DNA of 64,000 nucleotides from NCBI RefSeq assembly GCF_001548375.1, contig NZ_AP017295.1, positions 2,266,501 through 2,330,500 of the forward strand, written 5' to 3'. A program made the position numbers and the translations under genes. Shown piece after piece: positions 53,568 through 63,631 of this stretch (its first letter is position 1; each line of letters opens with the position of its first letter). Below the pieces are notes generated by a model. That model did no database searches and was not told where the DNA came from. It saw nothing but the letters and a program-made list of their open reading frames with translations. The stretch comes from Nostoc sp. NIES-3756. Its GTDB lineage: Bacteria; Cyanobacteriota; Cyanobacteriia; Cyanobacteriales; Nostocaceae.

Positions 53568-53705
53568 ATGTCATGGTTTCATGACATACTGGACTAACTA
53601 AACTCTTTTATCAATGAATCTGAATTTTTTATTGAGGAAAATGCTGATTTAAGGCTTAAAAGTAATGTGCATGGAATTGGCATTTTAGCCGATGATTATC
53701 ATTAA
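53568..53705 (+). pseudogene. Small broken gene (45 codons with an in-frame stop)
   Basis: ATG at 53568 follows GGAG (53559-53562) and opens MSWFHDILD, but a TAA at codon 10 (53595-53597) interrupts it. The same frame continues as LNSFINESEFFIEENADLRL and KSNVHGIGILADDYH to a stop at 53703-53705. It reads like an acidic small protein of 45 residues disabled by one codon. The stop is ochre, so the amber tRNAs would not read it. No family recognised. Confidence 0.35.
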
Positions 53706-53832
53706 AAATTCTGTCCCTTGGCAGAATTTAGGGATGATTTTCAAAAAATCTGCTCGTAAAGATTAGCTAAGGCAGTAATACACTTAATCTTTTTGTGTTG
53801 AGGACTGTTGGTTTTAGTAGCTTTGGAGAATT

Positions 53833-54426
53833 ATGAAAGGTTATTTACCCAAAAGACGTTTTTATTCAAACTATATTGCTAGATTGAATTATAAAAATGT
53901 TCAGGAAAAGTGGACAAACTACTGCTTAAAAATACGTGGAACTAGACGTTCAACCTGTTTAGATAGACCCCATCATAGACATATTTTTTGGAGTTGGTGC
54001 GGAAGCTTTATTGGCATAGCAGCAACGGCTTACCTTTCTGTAAAAACTAATTCTCCTCTGCTGATGGCTCCCTTTGGCGCTACTAGCGTATTAATCTTTG
54101 GTATACCAGATAGTCCTCTAGCCCAACCCCGGAATGTAATTGGTGGTAATTTTGTAGCGGCATTAGTTAGCCTAACTATTCTGCATCTTTTTGGTTCGGA
54201 ACCGTGGGCAATGGGAATGGCGGTAGCTACCGCTATTGGGATGATGCAACTTACCCATACTTTACATCCTCCTTCGGGAGCAGTTGCATTAGTTGTGATG
54301 ATGACAAAAGCATCCTGGCAATTTCTTTTAACTCCTGCCTTAGAAGGTTCAATAATTTTGGTACTCTGTGCCGTGGTATTTAATAATTTAGCAAACGAGC
54401 GAACATATCCTAAGTATTGGTATTGA
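53833..54426 (+). CDS. HPP-family membrane protein
   Basis: A 197-aa protein with four to five membrane helices in the C-terminal 150 residues. LHPPSGAVALVVMM is the HPP signature, APFGATSVLIFGIPDSPLAQPRNVIGG its conserved loop. HPP proteins have been linked to nitrite transport in cyanobacteria and chloroplasts, so this may move nitrite. The basic N-terminus (about 55 residues) is cytoplasmic. Confidence 0.88.
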   Translation: MKGYLPKRRFYSNYIARLNYKNVQEKWTNYCLKIRGTRRSTCLDRPHHRHIFWSWCGSFIGIAATAYLSVKTNSPLLMAPFGATSVLIFGIPDSPLAQPRNVIGGNFVAALVSLTILHLFGSEPWAMGMAVATAIGMMQLTHTLHPPSGAVALVVMMTKASWQFLLTPALEGSIILVLCAVVFNNLANERTYPKYWY

Positions 54427-54456
54427 CTGTTGTTGTTCACTTTGCCCTATTACACA

Positions 54457-54497
54457 GAACGCTACCCATCGCTTGTTTTTAAGTTTGTGTAGCGTTC
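54457..54497. terminator. Inverted repeat between convergent genes
   Basis: GAACGCTAC (54457-54465) and GTAGCGTTC (54489-54497) pair over 23 nt containing TTTTT. It could terminate transcription from both sides. Confidence 0.45.
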
Positions 54498-54511
54498 CGT
54501 AGGGAAATGAT

Positions 54512-55111
54512 TTACTCATCTATATATCCTAAAACAATCCTTCCTTTGCGAGAGGAAACACTGTAGAATTTTGGTAATCTATGTCTAGGTATGGGAATAA
54601 ATTTCAACTTAATATAAAAATATAATGCTTTAGGTACGCTAATTAAATAAATAGGTTTTTTTACATTTCGGATAACAGCTTTAACTAATCGAGAACCTAA
54701 ACCTTGGCGGCGGTATTTACTGTGGACATGTAATCTGCTAATTTCTGAATAATTTGCTAATGTTCTATAGCTTACACAAGCTATAATTTTTCTGTTATAT
54801 TCAAATACTAAGAATTTATCTGTTGAAAAATTAAATAATGCGAAACCATCTAATACTATAATTAATACTAGAAATAATATTATAGATATGATTGTAATAA
54901 ATACACTTGTAATTATTGTAATGTCTGTTATGAAGCTTAGAAAAATACTAATTAACGTTAAACATATTATGGCAAATACTAATGAAGCAAGCCATACGAG
55001 TATTTGGGGATGATCAAAGTAAAATAAATGGATAATTCCCCATATATCTTTATGCTGACCTGCTCTAAGAATAAAATTTTCAGGCTGAGGTATATTTGCA
55101 GATGATTCCAT
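54512..55111 (-). CDS. GNAT acetyltransferase with two membrane helices
   Basis: A 199-aa protein. The acetyl-CoA motif RRQGLGSRLVKAVI (about 146-160) and preceding strand ISRLHVHSKY mark a GNAT fold. Between residues 40 and 98 two hydrophobic stretches (LVFAIICLTLISIFLSF and VFITIISIILFLVLII) are inserted inside the domain, an odd layout for this family. Possibly membrane-anchored by this loop. Substrate unknown. Confidence 0.8.
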   Translation of the reverse strand: MESSANIPQPENFILRAGQHKDIWGIIHLFYFDHPQILVWLASLVFAIICLTLISIFLSFITDITIITSVFITIISIILFLVLIIVLDGFALFNFSTDKFLVFEYNRKIIACVSYRTLANYSEISRLHVHSKYRRQGLGSRLVKAVIRNVKKPIYLISVPKALYFYIKLKFIPIPRHRLPKFYSVSSRKGRIVLGYIDE

Positions 55112-55220
55112 TATTTACTAATCAATGTATTTATTGCTAATACAATTAGCAATTATAATGAAACTATCTGCATTCATAATAGAGTGATAACGCGGAACAA
55201 CTAAAGTTACTCAAGAGTTT

Positions 55221-58200
55221 TCAAGCCGTGACTCCTTCTAATTGTTCATCAGTCAACTCATACAATTGACGCAACTTATCTAACTTATCTTGATCAGCTT
55301 GCCAAAAACCGCGCCCATGCGCCTCTAACATTCTGCTGATGATATTACGAAAAGCTTCGGGGTTAGCTTGGCGTAATTTCTCCGCCATTTCTGCATCTAA
55401 AGCATAGGTATCAGCAGCCTGATCATAAACCCAATCATCGGTAAAATCAGCCGTACCACCCCAACCAATTAAGGCTGTCATGCGTTGAGATATTTCATAA
55501 GCACCACCGGAACCTTGACTCGCCATCGCTTCCGCCCATTTGGGGTTAAGTAATTTTGTGCGGTATTCCATCCGTAGCAAATCTTCTAAATTGCGGGGTG
55601 TGGTGTTTTTGGAGAAACTTTCCACAAAGCTAGTCGTAACTTTTTTACCACGTTGCTTTTCGGCTGCTTTTTTCAAACCGCCTGTGTTGGCGTAATATTC
55701 CTGAATATCGGTTAAACCATATTCTACCGAATCTATTTCTTGGACGATGCGATCGCTAGTCTTCAATAACTGCTGCAATACTTCCGGTCTAGCTTGTCCC
55801 TTATCCTGTCTGCCATAGCTAAACACATTGCGACTTTGCCAAGTATTACCTAATTCTTCCCCAGATTCCCAGTTACCGTCAACAACTTGGTCATTCACCA
55901 AAGAACCAAAATCACCAGCCGGGTTAGAAAATAATCTCGCAGAAGCATTTTCTACACCTTGGGCTTTTAAAGCTAAAGCGTGTTTTCTAATAAAATTCTG
56001 GTCTTCTGGTTCATCCGCATCCGCCGCCCGTTGAAATAAATCATCTAATAATTCGATGATATTAACGAAACTATCCCTAAAAATTCCTGACAGATTTCCT
56101 AACACATCAATGCGCGGATGTCCAACTTCTGCTAAAGGCTTCAACTCATAACGAACAATGCGCCCCGTTCCTTCCTTCACAGGTTCAGCACCCACTAATT
56201 CTAATAGAATGCCTAGAGATTCACCCTTAGTTTTAATCGCATCTAATCCCCACAATAAAACCGCCACCGTCTCAGGATATGTATGGTGTTCTTGTAAATG
56301 CTGGGCAATAATTTTTTGAGCAATTTCCTTACCCCGTTCATAAGCTGCGGGTGATGGCATTCTATAGGGGTCTAACGCATGAATATTTCTGCCTGTAGGT
56401 AAAACACCAGCCCCATCTCTTAATAAATCACCTCCTGGTGCTGGGGGAATATATTCACCATTCAAACCCCGTAATAGATTAGTTAATTCATCCGTAGTTT
56501 GCATTAACAAATCTGTAATTTGCTTTTCTACCTCTGGTGATTTTGTTTGTCCTTCACCAAAATAAGCTTCGAGATAAGACGCTAATTTTTCCTCATTTGG
56601 TGGTTCACCTAATGTATGCAATCCAGATGAAAACAAACGATTTTCTAACACTTGTAAATACTCATACAACTTCACCAAATAATCATCAAAAGCGTGGGCG
56701 CTAAACATCCTAATATTTTCAGGAGTAAAGGGAATACCCAGGCGTTTGGCATCATCAAATGGGCAATCTGTATCTAAACCCGTATCGACAATTTTTTTAC
56801 AAATCCCTTCTTTTAAAACGTAATTCTTCTGCGGGTCTTCTCGATATTCAGCAATTAAATCACGCAGTGCAACCAATTCCTTATACAAACCAGCCCGACC
56901 ATAGGGGGGTACATTGTGAGAAATTAGCACCCCATAACCCCGACGCTTTGCCAAAATCGACTCGGAAGGATTATTCGCCGCATATATATATAAATTGGGC
57001 AAATCACCTAACAAGATATCCGACCAGGAATAACCAGTATTACCCAAAGGTGAACCCGGCAACCATTCCACAGTCCCGTGCATCCCAAAATGGACTACAG
57101 CATCGGCTTGGAGTTCATTTTGCAACCATTTGTAGAAAGCGGCGTATTGGGGATGGGGCGTTAAATCTCGTTCAAACATTAACCGCATGGGGTCGCCTTG
57201 TATTCCCAAGGGTGGCTGGACACCTATCCAGACGTTTCCTAACTGCACACCGCCAATGTGAAAATCATCACCGTAGGTTTTAATGCCGCTACCTGTGAGA
57301 GATTTCCATTGTTTTTCGATGCGGGACGTGCGGAGATATCCTAGCCATTTTTCTAATTTACGGCTATTAACGGTATTGGCTGAGGCGGGAAAAGGTTTAT
57401 TTTTTTCCCATGTTTCCATTTCTTCATCTGTTTTCTTAACCAGCCGAATTAATTCTTCCCCATCTTCTGGAATATCGCCAACGTCATAACCTTGGGCTTT
57501 GAGGGCGTGGAGTAATTTAATTAAACTGCGGGGAACATTCAATAATGCGGCTGTACCTACTGCACCGTAACCGGGGGGGAAGCCGTATAAAATTATGGCA
57601 ATTTTGCGTTCTGAAGCGGGTGTTTGGCGTAAAGCTATCCAGCTTTTGACTCTACCAATTAAACGCTGTACCCGTTCTGGAACTAAATATATATCTTCCC
57701 CCACTAAACCACCAAGGGGGACGGTATCAATAGCGCCGTCTAATTCTGGTAAGGCGTATAACACGACGCTTTGCAAACCACCTACACCTTGACGTGTCCA
57801 AGAGTGAATATCTTGAATTAATAAAGGTGCGGCGACAATGTAAGGAACGTTTTTAGCCGAGAGGATGCGTTTTGCTACTTCTACCTGACGGCCTGCTTCC
57901 ATTGAACCAGCCGGGCCACCCACCAGGGGAAAGCCAATGGTGGAAACAATAGCATCAACTTTAACTGCTTCTGGGGAAAGTGACGGAGTTTCAATATTAT
58001 TTAGTAGCCGTTGCTGTGACTCATACTCCGTTGTCATCCAGTCTCGTACTGCAACGTGTCCTTCCACGCCGTTGATGAAAATCGGTAAGGGTATCAAACC
58101 CGCTTTTTCAAAACGGCGAATTAGTTGGGGTATGTAAGGTTGTTTGGTGATGACGTGTTTACGGTAAAGGAGAATCCCGACGATGGGATGTGTAGAGACG

Positions 58201-58898
58201 TTGCGTGCAACGTCTCTACCACCACGGGTTTGATACCATTCCAAGTATTCGCGGGGCGATGTAAAAAATCCTTGATAGTCTGGGTGAAGTAGCCCCATGT
58301 TGGGGGTGTCAATGGGTGGGGGGATATCACCGACTTTTAAATCTAAATATTTTTCTGCTAGTGTCCAAAATAAGGAAGCGACGTTTTCGGAACCGCCTGC
58401 ATTCCAGTAACCATAGATAATTAACCAGTTGCGCAAATCTTGGACTTTCTGGACTGGGACAAACTTGAGGAGTTTGGGGCCGATTTTTAAGAAGCTAATA
58501 TAACCTGCGAGTTTGTCTTCTTCGCGTCCGTTGCTGAATTTGTCGAGGATGAATTTAACTGGTTTGGGCATTCCTTTGGGTTTGTCGCCAATGGCGAAAG
58601 CCCCCAGTTTAGTTAAACTCATCAGTTCTAAGGCTGACTCGAAGACTAGACGGATGGGAATTTGCGAAATGCGATCGCGCAGCCACAAAACTTGGTCATA
58701 ATCAAATAATAGGCTACCAAAAAATACATCCGCGCCTTGTAACGCCGCTTCTACTTCCTGACTGTTGCTGGTAATATTGCGATCGCTAAATACTCGAATA
58801 TCCAAATCGGCACAGCGAGAACTAGCCAATGAGGCTGCCTTTCTGTACAAGTCAGCGTTAAATGATTCAAATCCAGCAATCAAGACAATGCGTTTCAT
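55221..58898 (-). CDS. BchH/CobN-type metal chelatase large subunit
   Basis: A 1225-aa subunit that binds a tetrapyrrole for metal insertion, driven by an AAA+ partner. N-terminal DUF3479-like part (MKRIVLIAGFESFNADLY, DVFFGSLLFDYDQV) then the large chelatase domain (HFGMHGTVEWLPG near residue 600, the porphyrin-binding His region, and GRNIHALDPYRMPSPAAYER). ChlH in cyanobacteria is about 1330 aa, CobN about 1250, so it may be a cobalt chelatase or a ChlH paralogue. The divergent neighbour is the B12-dependent metH, which favours cobalamin. A palindromic repeat (58192-58219) is inserted in frame. Confidence 0.85.
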   Translation of the reverse strand: MKRIVLIAGFESFNADLYRKAASLASSRCADLDIRVFSDRNITSNSQEVEAALQGADVFFGSLLFDYDQVLWLRDRISQIPIRLVFESALELMSLTKLGAFAIGDKPKGMPKPVKFILDKFSNGREEDKLAGYISFLKIGPKLLKFVPVQKVQDLRNWLIIYGYWNAGGSENVASLFWTLAEKYLDLKVGDIPPPIDTPNMGLLHPDYQGFFTSPREYLEWYQTRGGRDVARNVSTHPIVGILLYRKHVITKQPYIPQLIRRFEKAGLIPLPIFINGVEGHVAVRDWMTTEYESQQRLLNNIETPSLSPEAVKVDAIVSTIGFPLVGGPAGSMEAGRQVEVAKRILSAKNVPYIVAAPLLIQDIHSWTRQGVGGLQSVVLYALPELDGAIDTVPLGGLVGEDIYLVPERVQRLIGRVKSWIALRQTPASERKIAIILYGFPPGYGAVGTAALLNVPRSLIKLLHALKAQGYDVGDIPEDGEELIRLVKKTDEEMETWEKNKPFPASANTVNSRKLEKWLGYLRTSRIEKQWKSLTGSGIKTYGDDFHIGGVQLGNVWIGVQPPLGIQGDPMRLMFERDLTPHPQYAAFYKWLQNELQADAVVHFGMHGTVEWLPGSPLGNTGYSWSDILLGDLPNLYIYAANNPSESILAKRRGYGVLISHNVPPYGRAGLYKELVALRDLIAEYREDPQKNYVLKEGICKKIVDTGLDTDCPFDDAKRLGIPFTPENIRMFSAHAFDDYLVKLYEYLQVLENRLFSSGLHTLGEPPNEEKLASYLEAYFGEGQTKSPEVEKQITDLLMQTTDELTNLLRGLNGEYIPPAPGGDLLRDGAGVLPTGRNIHALDPYRMPSPAAYERGKEIAQKIIAQHLQEHHTYPETVAVLLWGLDAIKTKGESLGILLELVGAEPVKEGTGRIVRYELKPLAEVGHPRIDVLGNLSGIFRDSFVNIIELLDDLFQRAADADEPEDQNFIRKHALALKAQGVENASARLFSNPAGDFGSLVNDQVVDGNWESGEELGNTWQSRNVFSYGRQDKGQARPEVLQQLLKTSDRIVQEIDSVEYGLTDIQEYYANTGGLKKAAEKQRGKKVTTSFVESFSKNTTPRNLEDLLRMEYRTKLLNPKWAEAMASQGSGGAYEISQRMTALIGWGGTADFTDDWVYDQAADTYALDAEMAEKLRQANPEAFRNIISRMLEAHGRGFWQADQDKLDKLRQLYELTDEQLEGVTA
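58192..58219. repeat. 28-bp palindrome inside the chelatase gene
   Basis: GTAGAGACGTTGC (58192-58204) and GCAACGTCTCTAC (58207-58219), perfect arms around GT, a common cyanobacterial repeat, here read through in frame (adding GRDVARNVST to the protein). Confidence 0.75.
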
Positions 58899-59267
58899 TA
58901 CCGTAAGCCAAGAAATATTTCTTTACTTAAGATTTTACATAACCTATTGACAAATGGAAGTCAGTTATCACTTATCGGATAATGTTCACTAACACACCCA
59001 CTCCTCAACTTTTGGCATTTTGGCAGATTTAGTAATTACCACCTTGGTATTGTGAGATTCACGAATGTCTTTGTGCGACTATAGACTTGCAGAACCCCTC
59101 GGTTAACTACCGGGGGTCTTTTTTAATTTTGTTAATTTGAAGATCAGCAAAAGTAAACTCCCCATTCCCCATTACCAATTTCCCAATACTCCCGCAATTT
59201 GGGAAAATAATAGATTAAGTTGAGTATCACAAAACTCACTTGATGTCCTCATTTTCTCTAGGAAAAT
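58899..59267. other. Divergent promoter and metH leader region, 0.37 kb
   Basis: Lies between the divergent chelatase gene and metH. Holds a rightward terminator at 59094-59124 with no plus-strand ORF before it, hence either a small RNA or an attenuator of metH. Confidence 0.5.
59094..59124 (+). terminator. Terminator in the metH leader (attenuator or small RNA end)
   Basis: ACCCCTCGG (59094-59102) pairs with CCGGGGGT (59110-59117), one bulge, loop of 7 nt, followed by TTTTTT. It lies 144 bp before the metH ATG. Confidence 0.7.
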
Positions 59268-62200
59268 ATGACTCATCCTTTCCTGAAACGCCTGCACAGT
59301 AAGGAACTTCCGGTTATCGTCTTCGACGGTGCAATGGGAACTAACTTACAAACCCAAAACCTCACAGCTGAGGATTTTGGTGGTGTGCAGTATGAAGGCT
59401 GTAACGAATACCTAGTCCACACCAAACCGGAAGCCGTCGCCAAAGTTCACCGCGACTTTCTCGCCGTGGGTGCAGATGTCATCGAAACTGATACTTTTGG
59501 TGCTACTTCCATTGTCTTGGCAGAGTATGATTTAGCAGACCAAACATACTACCTCAATAAGACAGCCGCAGAATTAGCTAAAAAAGTAGCGGCGGAGTTC
59601 TCCACACCCGAAAAACCCCGGTTTGTCGCCGGTTCCATCGGCCCGACAACCAAACTACCCACCTTGGGACACATCGACTTTGACACTATGAAAACGGCTT
59701 TTGCAGAACAAGCAGAGGCGTTGTTAGATGGTGGTGTTGATTTATTCATTGTCGAGACTTGCCAAGATGTGCTGCAAATCAAAGCGGCGCTGAATGGAAT
59801 TGAAGAAGTTTTCGCCAAGAGAGGGGAACGTATACCCCTGATGGTGTCGGTAACGATGGAAAGCATGGGAACAATGCTGGTTGGTTCAGAAATCAGCGCA
59901 GTCCTGACAATCTTAGAACCTTTCCCAATTGATATTCTCGGTCTCAACTGTGCCACAGGCCCAGATTTGATGAAACCGCATATCAAATATTTGGCTGAAC
60001 ATTCGCCGTTTGTGGTTTCTTGTATTCCCAACGCGGGTTTACCAGAAAACGTTGGTGGACAAGCGCACTACCGCCTTACACCAACCGAATTACGTATGGC
60101 GTTGATGCACTTTGTTGAAGATTTGGGTGTCCAAGTGATAGGGGGTTGCTGTGGGACACGTCCAGCACACATTCAACAATTGGCAGAAATCGCTAAAGAT
60201 TTGAAGCCGAAAGTCAGACAACCAAGTTTAGAACCTGCGGCTGCATCAATATATAGTACACAACCCTACGACCAAGATAATTCCTTCTTGATTGTGGGTG
60301 AACGCCTCAACGCCAGTGGTTCCAAAAAATGCCGTGATTTGCTGAACGCGGAAGATTGGGACGGGTTGGTTTCAATGGCGCGATCGCAAGTTAAGGAAGG
60401 CGCACACATACTCGATGTTAACGTCGATTATGTGGGACGGGACGGTGTGCGGGATATGCACGAATTAGTTTCCCGCATTGTGAATAATGTCACACTCCCC
60501 TTGATGCTCGATTCCACCGAATGGGAAAAGATGGAAGCGGGTTTAAAGGTGGCTGGTGGTAAGTGTCTGCTGAACTCCACCAACTACGAAGATGGGGAAC
60601 CACGTTTCCTCAAAGTTTTGGAATTAGCAAAGCAGTACGGCGCGGGTGTCGTCATTGGGACAATTGACGAAGAAGGGATGGCGCGGACGGCAGAGAAGAA
60701 GTTTCAAATTGCCCAACGTGCTTATCGTCAAGCGGTAGAATATGGTATTCCTGCCCATGAAATATTTTTTGATACATTAGCCCTACCAATTTCTACTGGG
60801 ATTGAAGAAGACCGGGAAAATGGCAAAGCGACAATTGAATCGATTAGCCGTATCCGCAGAGAATTGCCTGGTTGTCATGTAATATTAGGTGTATCGAATA
60901 TATCCTTCGGCTTGAGTCCAGCCGCGCGGATTGTTTTGAACTCAGTGTTTCTGCATGAGGCAATGGTAGCTGGTATGGATGCTGCGATCGTCAGCGCTAG
61001 CAAAATTCTACCACTATCTAAAATTGAAGAACGCCATCAAGAAGTTTGCCGTCAGTTAATTTATGATCAGCGCCAATTTGAAGGTAATGTCTGCGTTTAC
61101 GACCCCCTAACAGAACTAACCAAACTATTTGAAGGAGTTACAACTAAGCGTAACAAAGGCGTAGATGAAAGCCTACCCATCGAAGAACGCCTCAAACGCC
61201 ACATTATCGACGGCGAACGCATCGGTTTAGAAGCACAATTAACCAAAGCTTTAGAACAATATCCACCCCTAGAAATTATCAATACCTTCCTCCTAGATGG
61301 GATGAAGGTAGTGGGGGAATTGTTCGGTTCAGGACAAATGCAACTACCATTCGTTTTACAGTCAGCCGAAACCATGAAAGCGGCGGTAGCTTACCTAGAA
61401 CCCTTCATGGAAAAATCCGAAGCAGGAAATAACGCCAAAGGGACAGTAATTATCGCCACTGTGAAAGGCGACGTTCACGACATTGGTAAAAACCTAGTAG
61501 ATATCATCTTGTCTAACAACGGCTACAAGGTGATTAACTTAGGAATTAAACAGCCAGTAGAGAACATCATTGAGGCTTACGAAAAGCATCAAGCTGATTG
61601 TATCGCCATGAGTGGTTTACTAGTAAAATCCACCGCCTTCATGAAGGACAATTTGGAGGTATTTAACGAAAAAGGTATTAATGTGCCTGTCATTTTAGGC
61701 GGTGCGGCATTAACACCTAAATTTGTGCATCAAGATTGCCAAAACGCCTACAAAGGTAAAGTTATCTACGGCAAAGATGCTTTTGCTGATTTGCATTTTA
61801 TGGACAAATTAATGCCAGCAAAAGCCATTGGTAAATGGGATAACTCACTAGGATTTTTAGATGAAGTAGGAACTGATGAATCAGAAACTATTAATCAAAA
61901 ATCACCAGCTACTACCAAAAAATCCCCACTCCCGACTGGTGAGCGTAGTCGAACCACTACTCCCAATTCCCGGTTGGTGAGCGCAGTCGAACCACCACTC
62001 CCCATAGACACCCGACGTTCCGAAGCCGTCGCCATAGATATACCCCGTCCCACGCCACCATTCTGGGGAACGCAGTTGTTACAACCCGGCGATATTTCTT
62101 GGGAAGAAATATTCTGGCATTTAGATTTACAAGCCTTGATTGCGGGACAATGGCAATTCCGCAAACCCAAGGAACAATCTAAGGAAGAATATCAGGATTT

Positions 62201-62852
62201 CTTGAATGAGAAAGTATATCCAATTCTAGAAAATTGGAAGGAACGAATCATTGGAGAAAATCTGCTGCATCCTCAGGTAATTTACGGCTATTTTCCTTGT
62301 CAGGCTGAGGGAAATACTTTGTATATCTATGAAAGCAACAGCCTAGATGCAAAAGCAAGAACTCACTTTGAATTTCCTAGACAAAAATCCTCCAGAAGAT
62401 TATGTATTGCTGATTTCTTTGCACCGAAAGATTCGGGAATTATAGATGTCTTCCCCATGCAGGCGGTGACTGTGGGAGAAGTGGCTACAGAATACGCGCA
62501 AAAACTGTTTGCCGAGAATCAATACACTGATTATCTGTATTTCCACGGTCTAGCGGTGCAAGTGGCTGAGGCACTGGCTGAGTGGACACACGCCAGAATC
62601 CGCCGTGAATTAGGATTTGGGGCTGAAGAACCGGACAATATTCGGGATGTATTAGCACAGAGATATCAGGGTTCACGGTATAGTTTTGGCTACCCAGCTT
62701 GTCCGAACATTCAGGATCAATTCAAGCAGTTAGAGTTGTTGGAGACTAGCAGGATTAATCTATATATGGATGAAAGCGAACAACTTTATCCAGAACAGTC
62801 TACAACGGCGATTATTACCTATCATCCTGTAGCGAAGTACTTCAGCGCATAA
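59268..62852 (+). CDS. metH: Cobalamin-dependent methionine synthase
   Basis: Transfers a methyl group from methyltetrahydrofolate via cobalamin to homocysteine. Domains in order: homocysteine/zinc barrel (zinc Cys294 and Cys295 in GGCCGTR, first Cys in LNCATG), folate barrel ([17 protein letters not shown], about 340-600), cobalamin cap and Rossmann domain (His737 in GDVHDIGKN), and SAM activation domain to the end. 1194 residues, near the 1227 of E. coli. Around residues 880-925 the linker is lengthened by dispersed repeats. The metH leader has a terminator, suggesting attenuation. Confidence 0.95.
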   Translation: MTHPFLKRLHSKELPVIVFDGAMGTNLQTQNLTAEDFGGVQYEGCNEYLVHTKPEAVAKVHRDFLAVGADVIETDTFGATSIVLAEYDLADQTYYLNKTAAELAKKVAAEFSTPEKPRFVAGSIGPTTKLPTLGHIDFDTMKTAFAEQAEALLDGGVDLFIVETCQDVLQIKAALNGIEEVFAKRGERIPLMVSVTMESMGTMLVGSEISAVLTILEPFPIDILGLNCATGPDLMKPHIKYLAEHSPFVVSCIPNAGLPENVGGQAHYRLTPTELRMALMHFVEDLGVQVIGGCCGTRPAHIQQLAEIAKDLKPKVRQPSLEPAAASIYSTQPYDQDNSFLIVGERLNASGSKKCRDLLNAEDWDGLVSMARSQVKEGAHILDVNVDYVGRDGVRDMHELVSRIVNNVTLPLMLDSTEWEKMEAGLKVAGGKCLLNSTNYEDGEPRFLKVLELAKQYGAGVVIGTIDEEGMARTAEKKFQIAQRAYRQAVEYGIPAHEIFFDTLALPISTGIEEDRENGKATIESISRIRRELPGCHVILGVSNISFGLSPAARIVLNSVFLHEAMVAGMDAAIVSASKILPLSKIEERHQEVCRQLIYDQRQFEGNVCVYDPLTELTKLFEGVTTKRNKGVDESLPIEERLKRHIIDGERIGLEAQLTKALEQYPPLEIINTFLLDGMKVVGELFGSGQMQLPFVLQSAETMKAAVAYLEPFMEKSEAGNNAKGTVIIATVKGDVHDIGKNLVDIILSNNGYKVINLGIKQPVENIIEAYEKHQADCIAMSGLLVKSTAFMKDNLEVFNEKGINVPVILGGAALTPKFVHQDCQNAYKGKVIYGKDAFADLHFMDKLMPAKAIGKWDNSLGFLDEVGTDESETINQKSPATTKKSPLPTGERSRTTTPNSRLVSAVEPPLPIDTRRSEAVAIDIPRPTPPFWGTQLLQPGDISWEEIFWHLDLQALIAGQWQFRKPKEQSKEEYQDFLNEKVYPILENWKERIIGENLLHPQVIYGYFPCQAEGNTLYIYESNSLDAKARTHFEFPRQKSSRRLCIADFFAPKDSGIIDVFPMQAVTVGEVATEYAQKLFAENQYTDYLYFHGLAVQVAEALAEWTHARIRRELGFGAEEPDNIRDVLAQRYQGSRYSFGYPACPNIQDQFKQLELLETSRINLYMDESEQLYPEQSTTAIITYHPVAKYFSA
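61928..62002 (+). repeat. In-frame dispersed repeats inside metH
   Basis: Two copies of a GGTGAGCGTAGTCGAACCAC-type unit (second with small differences) lie 54 bp apart within 61928-62002, in the linker between the cobalamin and SAM domains. They keep the frame. Confidence 0.75.
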
Positions 62853-62860
62853 TTCTTTAG

Positions 62861-63064
62861 TCTCCTCCTCTGTATGTGAGGCTACGGTGTACACACATCT
62901 TTGTACTGAGTGCAAAATGTGGTTTGATCCCCCTAAATCCCCCTTCAAAAGGGGGACTTTAATTCTTGTTTCCCCCCTTTTTTAAGGGGTGCAAGGGGGG
63001 ATCAAAACGCCGTAGGGCTAGTTCATAAGACTTGTGTGTACACCGTATGTATGTGAGGAGGAGA
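62861..63064. mobile_element. Nested inverted-repeat element (204 bp) after metH
   Basis: TCTCCTCCTC and GAGGAGGAGA ends (62861-62870 / 63055-63064), then a 15-bp perfect inverted repeat at 62883-62897 and 63033-63047. Inside is a second element (62926-63003) whose ends GATCCCCCTAAATCC and GGGGGGATC match a very common cyanobacterial repeat. Confidence 0.65.
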
Positions 63065-63151
63065 ATAAAAAAATATTAGCTAGAGGATAAAATCCGAAAA
63101 ATAGAAATTTAGGTTTGTAGATAATGCTATACAAACTTAAAGGAACTAATC

Positions 63152-63550
63152 ATGAAAGCTTTAAACAACAAAAGTACAAAATCTTTACTAGGAATCTTAG
63201 CTACGCTTACAGGAGCAGCTTCCATATTAACAGCTACACTAGGCGCACCTGCGACTGCTGCTAGTTCTGAACCTGTATTTAGTTGTAGTGCGCCAGATGT
63301 TTATGTTCAAGTGTCTCGTCTTTACAATGGAAAGTTACAGTACCAAGCGTACAATATTCCAACTACTTTACAACGTCCTAGCCTGATCCTAAATAATGGT
63401 ACAGTTAGACGTAATGAAAATGGAGATCCAGTTTATAGATTTAGAAGCGGAAATTACTTGTATGCTGCTGTTCAAGATACAGGTTATGGAAGAGTATTAG
63501 TCTATAAAAATAATCGACTTATTGCTACAAAATATTGTGGTGACGTGTAG
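63152..63550 (+). CDS. Small secreted hypothetical protein (132 aa)
   Basis: A signal peptide (about residues 10-38, SLLGILATLTGAASILTATL with cleavage near ATAAS) precedes a mature part of about 94 residues with two Cys (FSCSAP near its start and ATKYCGDV at the end), which may form a disulfide. No family known to me; it resembles other small cyanobacterial secreted proteins. Monocistronic, with ribosome-binding site AAAGGAAC 8 bp upstream. Confidence 0.75.
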   Translation: MKALNNKSTKSLLGILATLTGAASILTATLGAPATAASSEPVFSCSAPDVYVQVSRLYNGKLQYQAYNIPTTLQRPSLILNNGTVRRNENGDPVYRFRSGNYLYAAVQDTGYGRVLVYKNNRLIATKYCGDV

Positions 63551-63615
63551 GATTAATTCGTAATTCGTAATTCGTAATAGCCTACGGCAAGGCTAACGCC
63601 TACGTAATTACGTTC
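63551..63615. repeat. TAATTCG tandem repeat with palindromic element before coaE
   Basis: AATTCGTAATTCGTAATTCG units around a GCCTACGGCAAGGC element, then ACGCCTACG, just before the coaE start. Confidence 0.75.
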
Positions 63616-63631
63616 TGTGGAAGTGGGATAG

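Larger units (their letters stand above)
53195..53832. other. Intergenic region, 0.64 kb
   Basis: Holds an inverted-repeat element at 53232-53294, an AT-rich stretch, and a small broken reading frame at 53568-53705 with a good ribosome-binding site. The promoter of the HPP gene must be near 53780. Confidence 0.5.

Noticed and set aside
53595..53597. Stop codon of the small broken gene as a target of the amber suppressor tRNAs
   Set aside because: It is TAA, which a CUA anticodon cannot read.
59094..59124. Cobalamin or SAM riboswitch in front of metH
   Set aside because: I could not find the conserved core blocks of either class by eye; only the terminator hairpin is clear.
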